Below are positions 18,730 to 25,858 of a stretch of DNA of 64,000 bases, one piece after another (the stretch's first letter is position 1; each line of letters begins with the position of its first letter). Made by a program: the position numbers and the translations under genes. Origin of the DNA: JAHBXE01 sp044222195 (GTDB lineage: Bacteria; Planctomycetota; Phycisphaerae; Phycisphaerales; UBA1924); assembly GCA_044222195.1 (NCBI GenBank), contig JBGANS010000008.1, positions 149,265 to 213,264 on the forward strand, written 5' to 3'. The notes under the pieces are model-generated. The model saw only the letters and a list, made by a program, of their open reading frames with translations, was not told the DNA's origin and ran no database searches.

Positions 18730-19716
18730 TCACGGAGGCGGGAGCTGCACACCCGGCAGGTTGAAGATGAAGATGTACTTTCCGACACCGTAGGGCGGCG
18801 TGTCCCGCATCGGGTCGTAGAACGATCCGGTTGTGAGCTTGACGTACTCGGCCCGGGCGTCGAGGAACCCGAGCACGGACTTGTTCTTCTCCCCGAACTC
18901 GCCCATGAACTGGGGCCGCTGCGAAATCGGTATCGTCGTGGGCGGGCCGATTCCCGGCCAGTTCGCCGTGATGTCGGTGGTCTGGTCATTGAGCCAGACA
19001 AACTTGTTGGTGGGGTCGAACTCGGTGGCGAGGCGGATGCGGCGAACACCCGCGTCGTACCGGAGCGTGTTGTCGTTGGTCGGCAGGCCGGCGTTGGGCT
19101 GGTCCCACCACTTCATGTTCATGTGGTAACTGGTGCCCACGTCGTTGTAGGAACTGATGCTGGGGTCGCCTGTAGGCCAGTTGCGCTGGCGGGTTTCGCG
19201 ATCGCCGGGAGATCGGTACGCCGTCATCTCAATGCTCGCACGCTGCTGCGGAGTAATCGTGCCCTGTGTAAACGTCCAGCATCGGCCGCACTGAACACCC
19301 AGGGGCGTCGTGCCGACACCGACGTTTACGTGTCCCTGGGGCTTCTCCAGGGTCATGCCTGAGTACAGGTATTCGTTGAGCGGACGGCAGTATGCCTTTT
19401 CGTCGTACACGCCGCCGTAGTTCGTCTGCCACCAGTCGCTGCAGTTTTTGCCGCCGTAGTACCACGTGTTCCAGGCCAGGTCGGGCGTGATGCGTCCCTG
19501 CGAATACGCCGGCCCGCGCATCGGCACCTGGTCCTTCTTCTCGGCGCGATAGCTCGAGAAGCCGAGCATGATCTGCCGGACGTTATTGAGAGATATCGTG
19601 ATCCGCGACGCGTTTCGCGCCTTGCCCAGCGCGGGCAGAAGGATCCCGATCAGAAGGGCGATGATCGCGATAACGACCAGGAGCTCAATAAGCGTGAAGG
19701 CACGTCGATTGCGCAT
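18730..19716 (-). CDS. Pseudopilin-like protein with prepilin leader (paralogue 2)
   Basis: It starts MRNRRAFTLIELLVVIAIIA, a prepilin peptidase site and helix, and shares with paralogues 1 and 3 nearly the whole C-terminal domain (FDPTNKFVW, QFMGEFGEKNKSV, YGVGKYIFIFNLPG). It differs in the middle (about residues 65-150), where NCSDWWQTNYGGVYDEKAYC carries additional cysteines and CGRCWTFTQGT replaces a cysteine-free stretch. The ATG at 19716 has GGAGA before it; a GTG at 19740 is less likely. It follows paralogue 3 by 45 bases on the same strand and is probably co-transcribed. Confidence 0.8.
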   Translation of the reverse strand: MRNRRAFTLIELLVVIAIIALLIGILLPALGKARNASRITISLNNVRQIMLGFSSYRAEKKDQVPMRGPAYSQGRITPDLAWNTWYYGGKNCSDWWQTNYGGVYDEKAYCRPLNEYLYSGMTLEKPQGHVNVGVGTTPLGVQCGRCWTFTQGTITPQQRASIEMTAYRSPGDRETRQRNWPTGDPSISSYNDVGTSYHMNMKWWDQPNAGLPTNDNTLRYDAGVRRIRLATEFDPTNKFVWLNDQTTDITANWPGIGPPTTIPISQRPQFMGEFGEKNKSVLGFLDARAEYVKLTTGSFYDPMRDTPPYGVGKYIFIFNLPGVQLPPP

Positions 19717-19761
19717 GGCGGGTCTCCGTCGGGCCGACACAGATTACCATCGCCCACGCCG

Positions 19762-20736
19762 TCACGGAGTCGGCAGGCTCGTCCCGGGCAGATTGAAGAT
19801 GAAGATGTACTTCCCCACGCCGTAGGGCGGCGTGTCGCGCATCGGATCGTACAGTGATCCGGTCGTCATCTTCACGTATTCGGCCCGAGCATCCAGGAAC
19901 CCGAGAACGGACTTGTTCTTTTCGCCGAACTCGCCCATGAACAGCGGGCGCTGGGGAATCGGGATGGTCGTCTGAGCTCCGACGCCCGGCCAGTTGGCGA
20001 TCACGTCGGTGATCTGATCGTTGATCCAGACAAACTTGTTGGTCGGATCGAACTCCGACGCCAGCCGGATGCGCCGCACGCCGGCGTCGTACCGCAGCGT
20101 GAAATTGCCCGGCAGGTTGGCGTTCTGCTGGGCCCACCACTTCATGTTCGTGTGGTAGCTCGTGCCGACGTCGTCGTACGAGCTGATCCCCGGAGTTTCT
20201 GCCGGCCACTGGCGCTGACGTGTGGTCTTGTCGCCGGGAGAGCGGAACGCTGTCATTTCCAGCGACGCCCGCTGCTGGGGCGTCAGCGAGCCCCGGGTCA
20301 GCGTCCAGTAGCCCTTGCCGGGCTGCGCGATTCCGTTCGGAGAACTTCCCTTGCCAATGTCAACAAAGCCCGAGGGTTTCTCAAGCGTCAGACCGGGATA
20401 CAGATACGAGTTGAGCCGGCGGTAATACGCCGGTTCATCGAACGCCCCGTTGGCCCAGAACGCGTCCGTGTTCTTTCCGCCATAGCTCCACGTGTCCCAA
20501 CCGGCCGTGATCGCGCCATCGCCGTACCCGCTGCCGTACATCGGGACCTGGTCCTTGTTTTCTGACCTGTAGGTCGCGAACCCAAGCATGATCTGCCGTA
20601 CGTTGCTGAGGGAAATCGTTATCCGCGATGCGTTGCGCGCCTTGCCCAGCGCCGGCAGGAGGATTCCGATCAGCAGCGCGATGATCGCGATCACCACGAG
20701 CAGTTCGATGAGCGTAAACGCACGAGTCTTCCGCAT
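19762..20736 (-). CDS. Pseudopilin-like protein with prepilin leader (paralogue 3)
   Basis: The 324-residue protein begins MRKTRAFTLIELLVVIAIIA and is closest to paralogue 1: the segment GSGYGDGAITAGWDTWSYGG is shared word for word, as is most of the rest. GGAGG lies just before the ATG at 20736, which overrides the longer open frame to 20865. It is first of a two-gene unit with paralogue 2. Export through the inner membrane and processing by prepilin peptidase are expected from the leader; no assembly ATPase or peptidase gene is in the window. Confidence 0.8.
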   Translation of the reverse strand: MRKTRAFTLIELLVVIAIIALLIGILLPALGKARNASRITISLSNVRQIMLGFATYRSENKDQVPMYGSGYGDGAITAGWDTWSYGGKNTDAFWANGAFDEPAYYRRLNSYLYPGLTLEKPSGFVDIGKGSSPNGIAQPGKGYWTLTRGSLTPQQRASLEMTAFRSPGDKTTRQRQWPAETPGISSYDDVGTSYHTNMKWWAQQNANLPGNFTLRYDAGVRRIRLASEFDPTNKFVWINDQITDVIANWPGVGAQTTIPIPQRPLFMGEFGEKNKSVLGFLDARAEYVKMTTGSLYDPMRDTPPYGVGKYIFIFNLPGTSLPTP

Positions 20737-20908
20737 GGTCGGCCTCCGCTGGGATGCTGGCCAGATGTTCGCCGCGAGGATCGCGGCCGCCGGTCGCGCG
20801 AACCCCGAATGGGGCCGCTGATCGCGCCGGTCACTGTCCGTATGGTACCGCGCACGGTGCACCATGCAAGCGGATTCCTGCCGCTCCTACGAACAAAAGA
20901 CGATCTTC

Positions 20909-22069
20909 TCAGACTTCGATGACCCGCCCGGAGCCCTTGACCACGGCACCAATCACGTGGACCCGCTCGCCGAGCTTGGTCAGCCGCTCCGCGATGGATT
21001 CGGCAAACGCCGGCCGCACGATGAGCGTGTACCCGATTCCCATGTTGAACACCCGCCGCATCTCGGCCTCTTCAACCCTTCCGTGTTCCTGAATGAACTT
21101 GAACACGGGCAGCGGGTCCCAGCTCTTCGTGTCTATTCTGGCATCCACGCCCTTGTGCAGCGCCCGCTCCAGGTTTCCAACCATCCCCGACCCGGTGATG
21201 TGCGCCATCCCTGAAATGACGTTCTTCACGGTATAGGTCCGTTGCAGTTTCACGATCGGTTCGGCGTAGATCCGTGTCGGAGTCAGCAGCACTTCGCCAA
21301 GGGTCCGTGTTGGCGCCGGGGCCCGCGCTTTGGAGCGTCCGCCCGTCGGCCGGCCCTGCAACTCCGGGTACACCCTGTTCAGGTCCAGTCCCGCCTTCTC
21401 GACCACCTTCCGCACCAGCGTGTACCCATTGCTGTGGATGCCGTCGCTCTCCAGCCCCAGCACCACATCCCCCTCATGAACACGAAGGGGATTCATTGCC
21501 CGCTTGAGTTCCACCACTCCCACCGCGAATCCCGCCAGGTCAAAGTCGCCGTCGGCGTACACGTCCGGCATCTCCGCCGTCTCTCCGCCGAGCAACGCGC
21601 ACCCCGCTTGCCGGCACCCCTCAGCCACTCCCTTGACGATGTCCGTCAGCATCCCCGACTCAACCTTGCCCACCGCGATGTAGTCGAGAAACAACAGCGG
21701 CTCCCCGCCCTGAACAATCAGGTCATTCACGTTCATCGCGACCAGGTCGATCCCGATCGTGTCGAACTTCCTGACCTGCCCCGCCAGTTTCACCTTCGTC
21801 CCGCACCCGTCGGTGCACGCCACCAGCACCGGGTCCTTGTAGTTCCGCTTGAAGAGCCGCTCGTTAAAGTCCAGCCGGAACAGCCCCGCGAAACCCCCGG
21901 GATTCGAGATCACCCGCGGCCCGTGCGTCCGCCGCATCACCGTTTCGAGCGACTCGGTGAATCGGTCTTTTTCCTCGAGATTCACCCCCGCCGCGGCGTA
22001 GGTCATCCCGCCCGCGGCGGACTTCTTCTCGGACTTCCGGGGGCGGGGCGATGCGGGCGCTTTGGGCAT
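20909..22069 (-). CDS. purM: Phosphoribosylformylglycinamidine cyclo-ligase
   Basis: PurM closes the imidazole ring in step five of purine synthesis (FGAM + ATP to AIR). Its diagnostic stretches are seen: TYAAAGVNLEEKDRF near the N-terminus, TDGCGTKVKLA, GIDLVAMNVNDL, LLGGETAEMPDVY and the C-terminal HITGSGMVGNLERAL. Length is 386 residues, about 40 longer than the E. coli enzyme because of a Lys/Pro-rich N-terminal tail and a Pro/Arg insertion (SKARAPAPTRT). The ATG at 22069 is preferred over a GTG two codons upstream. It is divergent from metK. Confidence 0.95.
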   Translation of the reverse strand: MPKAPASPRPRKSEKKSAAGGMTYAAAGVNLEEKDRFTESLETVMRRTHGPRVISNPGGFAGLFRLDFNERLFKRNYKDPVLVACTDGCGTKVKLAGQVRKFDTIGIDLVAMNVNDLIVQGGEPLLFLDYIAVGKVESGMLTDIVKGVAEGCRQAGCALLGGETAEMPDVYADGDFDLAGFAVGVVELKRAMNPLRVHEGDVVLGLESDGIHSNGYTLVRKVVEKAGLDLNRVYPELQGRPTGGRSKARAPAPTRTLGEVLLTPTRIYAEPIVKLQRTYTVKNVISGMAHITGSGMVGNLERALHKGVDARIDTKSWDPLPVFKFIQEHGRVEEAEMRRVFNMGIGYTLIVRPAFAESIAERLTKLGERVHVIGAVVKGSGRVIEV

Positions 22070-22205
22070 GGACACAGGATAGAAACCCCGCGCTCGTGCC
22101 GCGCCCGCGACATGCCGATGTCAAGCGACCGGGAAAGGCTCGGGTGCTACCCTTGTCTCCCGAATTCAGGCCCGGATCGACGGCCGCAGCACCAGAGGAT
22201 CACCC

Positions 22206-23405
22206 ATGCCCCGCGCTCAGCTTTTCACTTCCGAATCCGTCTCCATGGGCCACCCGGACAAGGTGGCGGACCAGATTTCCGACGCCGTTCTCGACGCCAT
22301 GCTGGCCGATGACCCTTATTCCCGGGTCGCGTGCGAGACGCTGTGCTGCACCGGGCTGGTCGTCGTCGCGGGCGAAATCACCACAAATACCTATGTGAGC
22401 ATCCCGGACCTGGTCCGTGAAACCGTCCGCGAGATCGGCTACACCTCCGGCGACATGCGCTTCGACGCCGACTCGGTTGGCGTCATGGTCGCGCTCAACA
22501 AGCAGTCCAATGACATCGCCATGGGCGTCGACCGCGAAGGCGCCGGCGACCAGGGCATGATGTTTGGCTTTGCCTGCAACGAAACTCCCGAGCTCATGCC
22601 CCTGCCGATCCAGCTCGCTCACCGCATGATCGAGCAGCAGGCCCACGTCCGGCGCGAGGGCAAGGTTCCCGGCCTCCGCCCCGACGCCAAGAGCCAGGTC
22701 ACGGTCGAGTACGACGGCCACAAACCCGTCCGCGTCGACACGCTCGTGCTCTCGACTCAGCACGACCCGATGTGGAACGAGCGCCAGGGCGACCTGAAGA
22801 AGCAGATCATCGAGCACGTGCTCAAGCCTGTCCTCCGTGAATGGTGGAACCCGGGCATCACCGTCCACGTGAACCCCACCGGCCGCTTCGAGATCGGTGG
22901 TCCCCACGGCGACACGGGCCTCACCGGCCGCAAGATCATCGTTGACACCTACGGCGGCATGGGCCGCCACGGCGGTGGCGCTTTCTCGGGCAAGGACCCG
23001 ACCAAGGTGGACCGCTCCGCCGCGTACATGGCCCGGTACATCGCCAAGAACATCGTCGCGGCGGGCCTGGCCGACCGTTGCGAAGTTCAGCTCTCCTACG
23101 CCATCGGCGTCGCCGACCCCACCAGCGTCCTGGTCGATTGCCAGGGCACGGCCAAGGCTGATGAAGGCAAGATCGCCGATGCGGTCCGCCAGCTCTTCAA
23201 GCTCACTCCCCGCGGCATCATCGAGACGCTCAAGCTCCGCACGCCGATCTACAGCCCCACCGCGCGTCACGGCCACTTCGGCCGCGCCCCGTACGAGGGC
23301 CAGTACTACGACCGAGTGAAGCGCGAGCATCGCGGCGCGAAGCTCGAGTTCTTCGGCTGGGAGAAGACGGACAAGGCGGCGGAGCTCAAGAAGCTCGTCC
23401 GCTGA
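22206..23405 (+). CDS. metK: S-adenosylmethionine synthetase
   Basis: MetK makes S-adenosylmethionine from ATP and methionine. The 399 residues contain TSESVSMGHPDK (GHPDK at 15-19), GAGDQGMMFGFA and the glycine-rich GGAFSGKDPTKVDRSAAY loop that binds phosphate and metals, with the conserved Lys and Asp residues in place. AGAGGA precedes the ATG. I looked for a SAM riboswitch in the 136 bases shared with purM and saw no convincing one. Confidence 0.97.
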   Translation: MPRAQLFTSESVSMGHPDKVADQISDAVLDAMLADDPYSRVACETLCCTGLVVVAGEITTNTYVSIPDLVRETVREIGYTSGDMRFDADSVGVMVALNKQSNDIAMGVDREGAGDQGMMFGFACNETPELMPLPIQLAHRMIEQQAHVRREGKVPGLRPDAKSQVTVEYDGHKPVRVDTLVLSTQHDPMWNERQGDLKKQIIEHVLKPVLREWWNPGITVHVNPTGRFEIGGPHGDTGLTGRKIIVDTYGGMGRHGGGAFSGKDPTKVDRSAAYMARYIAKNIVAAGLADRCEVQLSYAIGVADPTSVLVDCQGTAKADEGKIADAVRQLFKLTPRGIIETLKLRTPIYSPTARHGHFGRAPYEGQYYDRVKREHRGAKLEFFGWEKTDKAAELKKLVR

Positions 23406-23420
23406 GCGAACGTTGCTGAG

Positions 23421-24185
23421 TCAATCGGCGCGCGGGCGAAGGGCCGACGAGCGGCGAGTGCCCTGCCGACGGGCACCGTACAGCCCATGAGCGGCAATGT
23501 AGTTCGCGACCCGCGCCGGCACATGCGGCCAATCTGCGGCATCCGGCTTGACGCCGATGCTCGCACGCACTTCGGTCGATGACACTTCAATCGCGGCGTT
23601 GGTGAGCAGTCGCTTTCCCCACGCCGCGCGTTCCGTCGTGGCCCAGAACTTCTTGTCCATCGCCCGCGTGAGCGCCCCCGGCGTAGACAACGCCCCGCGC
23701 ACCATCACCAGCGGCTCCGCGAGGCGGATGATCGACCGGCTGCCCTTCCAGCGGTGAAAGTCCACCGCCTGATCCGTCCCGATCAGCAATCGCAACTTCA
23801 CGTCCCGCGGCAGGATCGACCTCAATCGCCGGAGGGTGTCGATCGTGTAGCTCGCTGTTTCTCGCCCCCTCGCTCGTAGCCACCTCGCCCGGTCGCACTC
23901 ATCAGTCCACACGCGGCCACGGCCAACGGCACGCCGCAGCATCGTCACTCGCTCTGTGTCACTCGCCACCGGCCCGCGCGGCTTGAGCGGGCTCTTCGCG
24001 GCCGGCACGAACAGCACGAAGGCCCGGGCACCGAGGCTCTCGCTGACCAATCCGGGCACCGCGCTCGTGTGAAACTCGTGCGGCGGATCAAACATGCCGC
24101 CGTACACCACGACAGTGTCCACCCGCCGCGGCAGCCGCAGCGGCGTGACCGGTGGCTCTGAATTTCGCTCCGGGCTTTGCCCCAT
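23421..24185 (-). CDS. nadD: Nicotinate-nucleotide adenylyltransferase family protein
   Basis: The nucleotidyltransferase signature YGGMFDPPHEFH lies at residues 28-39 (the family's GGxFDPxHxGH with Glu-Phe in place of the usual Xaa-Gly) and EVSSTEVRASI near residue 210 is the ISSTxIR element. NadD transfers AMP from ATP to nicotinate mononucleotide in NAD synthesis. At 254 residues it is longer than typical NadD (about 210), with extensions at both ends. RLLIGTDQAVDFHRWK matches the NadD middle motif. The enzyme assignment is good; exact substrate not proven. Confidence 0.82.
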   Translation of the reverse strand: MGQSPERNSEPPVTPLRLPRRVDTVVVYGGMFDPPHEFHTSAVPGLVSESLGARAFVLFVPAAKSPLKPRGPVASDTERVTMLRRAVGRGRVWTDECDRARWLRARGRETASYTIDTLRRLRSILPRDVKLRLLIGTDQAVDFHRWKGSRSIIRLAEPLVMVRGALSTPGALTRAMDKKFWATTERAAWGKRLLTNAAIEVSSTEVRASIGVKPDAADWPHVPARVANYIAAHGLYGARRQGTRRSSALRPRAD

Positions 24186-24206
24186 CTCCGAATCGTACGC
24201 GGAGCG

Positions 24207-24560
24207 CTACTCGCGCTCGTCCGCCAGCATCAAGGGGCCCCGTCCCCAGTCCGCCTGAATCGACTCAGGATTGAGATCCGGCCGCAGCTTCGCCAGCCCT
24301 GACGCATCGAGGTTCGACGCGACCATCTCACCGTCTGCCGTACACAGCGTGTACCGAGTGCCCATCTCCGTCGACATCACCTGAACGATCGAGTCCCGTC
24401 CCACCAACTCGCACACCTTGACGCCGGGGCTCGACACCTGCGCGGTCGTCCACGATTCGGCATCACTCACGGGCCGGCCCTCATCATGGCAGGCCGAAGC
24501 GCACCCACCGGCCAGAAGCCCGCCCATCGCACACACGGCGCACCATTTCAATCGGAGCAT
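24207..24560 (-). CDS. Small predicted lipoprotein
   Basis: The 117-residue protein has a signal peptide ending in a clear lipobox LLAGGC (Cys20), so it should be lipid-modified and membrane-anchored. The mature part has no motif I know. AAAGGAC sits before the ATG at 24560. It lies 21 bases upstream of nadD on the same strand. Confidence 0.65.
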   Translation of the reverse strand: MLRLKWCAVCAMGGLLAGGCASACHDEGRPVSDAESWTTAQVSSPGVKVCELVGRDSIVQVMSTEMGTRYTLCTADGEMVASNLDASGLAKLRPDLNPESIQADWGRGPLMLADERE

Positions 24561-24727
24561 GTCCTTTCTATCGACCTTCCCGGCGTCGTCCGCCAGATGA
24601 CGGCCCTACCACCGCCTCTCGGACGACACCTCCTTCCCCATCGTGACCCCCGGCCGTTCTTATGGGTCGAAGATCGCCCGCGCCACCGCCTACAATCGCC
24701 CCCTATTCCGCCGCCCATGGCGGCCGC

Positions 24728-24802
24728 GGCCCCGTCGTCTAGCCCGGTCTAGGACACCTCCCTTTCACGGAGGTAACGCGGGTTCGAATCCCGCCGGGGT
24801 CA
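24728..24802 (+). tRNA. tRNA-Glu (anticodon TTC)
   Basis: The sequence folds into a full cloverleaf: acceptor GGCCCCG paired with CGGGGTC, anticodon stem CCTCC/GGAGG around the loop CTTTCAC (anticodon TTC at 24764-24766), and T-arm GCGGG-TTCGAAT-CCCGC. Discriminator is A at 24802; CCA is not encoded. The D-arm is slightly long, as in many Glu tRNAs. It marks the left boundary of the defence island. Confidence 0.95.
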
Positions 24803-25066
24803 TTGTGCTTGGAGATTGATAGGTGCCTATCCCCCTCTGGGACAGCGCCCATGCGGTTGGCAACGCGGGCTCGAATCCCCTTCGCATTGATTCATAAACA
24901 CACCGCTCAAATGACGCGGGTTCGAACAAGGCCGGGTGACGAACATTTGAGTTGGCTTGCCGACAATTCTGACCACATGATTCACTTCGACGGACCCAAG
25001 TTCTTGGGACCGCACGGACTAAACGAGCCGTAGCTCTTTCCAAAAGACACCGACCTCGCTCGGCTC
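24803..25066 (+). repeat. Decayed tRNA T-arm copies downstream of tRNA-Glu
   Basis: Two pieces resemble the T-arm of the intact tRNA (AACGCGGGTTCGAATCCC at 24775-24792): AACGCGGGCTCGAATCCC at 24862-24879 and GACGCGGGTTCGAACAAG at 24913-24930. They sit 50 bases apart, with no cloverleaf around them. Such relics usually mark the ends of elements that once integrated into the tRNA. No gene is visible in the rest of the stretch. Confidence 0.5.
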
Positions 25067-25852
25067 GTGGATAAGACCTGGCATGGCCAAGACGCGAACC
25101 CTCTATCTACCCGCAGTCGTCCACGCCGCCGGAAGGGTGAACTCATCCGTGGCGAGAAGATGTTTCGGGCATTTCACGGTGTTACGCGGCTCACGCCGAT
25201 GAACCTCGGCCTCAGGCATGCGATCGATCGAGCCGTCCGATTCACGATGCATGTCGGCGGCGATATTGCCGAGGGGCTATCGCAAGCCCACCTTCAGAAC
25301 AAGACAAAGTCGAACCTGTTTGGCCGAGGGTTCGAGAATGGACAGAAGGCGAACGGCTCGGACGGCATCCACATGCGATGGGATCCGGTTGACAATCTCG
25401 TCGATGTCTACTTTGGGGAATCCAAGCTCTACACGGACGTCGGAGCCGCACTCACGAGCGCGTTCACTAGCATCGAGGGTTTCCACGCGAATGGGATGCG
25501 GGAACACGAGTATGCGATGGTGACCAAGCACTTCAAGGGTGTTGACGAGCACCTGAAGCGCGCCGTCGTGGAGGTGCTCGACACGGGCAAGCCTCCGCCA
25601 GATGCCCGGATCAATCATGCGTGCCTGATCGGGTATGACTGGGCGATGACAGGCGCCACGCCGGCGCAAGCGCTCGCAGCGATAGAGGCAGAGTACCAGC
25701 GACAGTACCTTGCGGACGCTCCTCGCCTGCACAGCCTCCTGCAGACGCGTTTCAACAACTGTCAAAGGAACCAGTACCGCTTCGAGGTGTTCTTTCTCCC
25801 GTTCACCAGCGTTCAAGCGTTCCGCGACGCGTTCAACCATGCGATGGAGTGA
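25067..25852 (+). CDS. hamA: HamA-like DUF1837 nuclease of a Hachiman defence system
   Basis: HamA is the nuclease subunit of Hachiman anti-phage defence and works with the HamB helicase. The protein contains GSDGIHMRWDP and then DVYFGESKLY, matching the DUF1837 active-site pattern (Asp plus GExK) of a PD-(D/E)XK-like fold. The paired helicase starts seven bases after its stop. The N-terminus is uncertain: an in-frame stop lies at 25031-25033, candidate starts are GTG 25067 and ATG 25160, and the first 50-60 residues are Arg-rich and do not look like known HamA. The gene may have lost its original 5' end. Identity rests on motif plus partner. Confidence 0.75.
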   Translation: MDKTWHGQDANPLSTRSRPRRRKGELIRGEKMFRAFHGVTRLTPMNLGLRHAIDRAVRFTMHVGGDIAEGLSQAHLQNKTKSNLFGRGFENGQKANGSDGIHMRWDPVDNLVDVYFGESKLYTDVGAALTSAFTSIEGFHANGMREHEYAMVTKHFKGVDEHLKRAVVEVLDTGKPPPDARINHACLIGYDWAMTGATPAQALAAIEAEYQRQYLADAPRLHSLLQTRFNNCQRNQYRFEVFFLPFTSVQAFRDAFNHAME

Positions 25853-25858
25853 AACGCG

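Noticed and set aside
17063..18733. Minus-strand frame of 556 codons opposite the GH15 gene
   Set aside because: Antisense shadow of a confidently identified enzyme; no motif.
22070..22205. SAM riboswitch before metK
   Set aside because: I could not form the required stems (SAM-I/II/IV) in the short purM-metK interval.
24803..25033. A second tRNA gene after tRNA-Glu
   Set aside because: Only T-arm-like pieces are present; no acceptor or anticodon arm can be formed.
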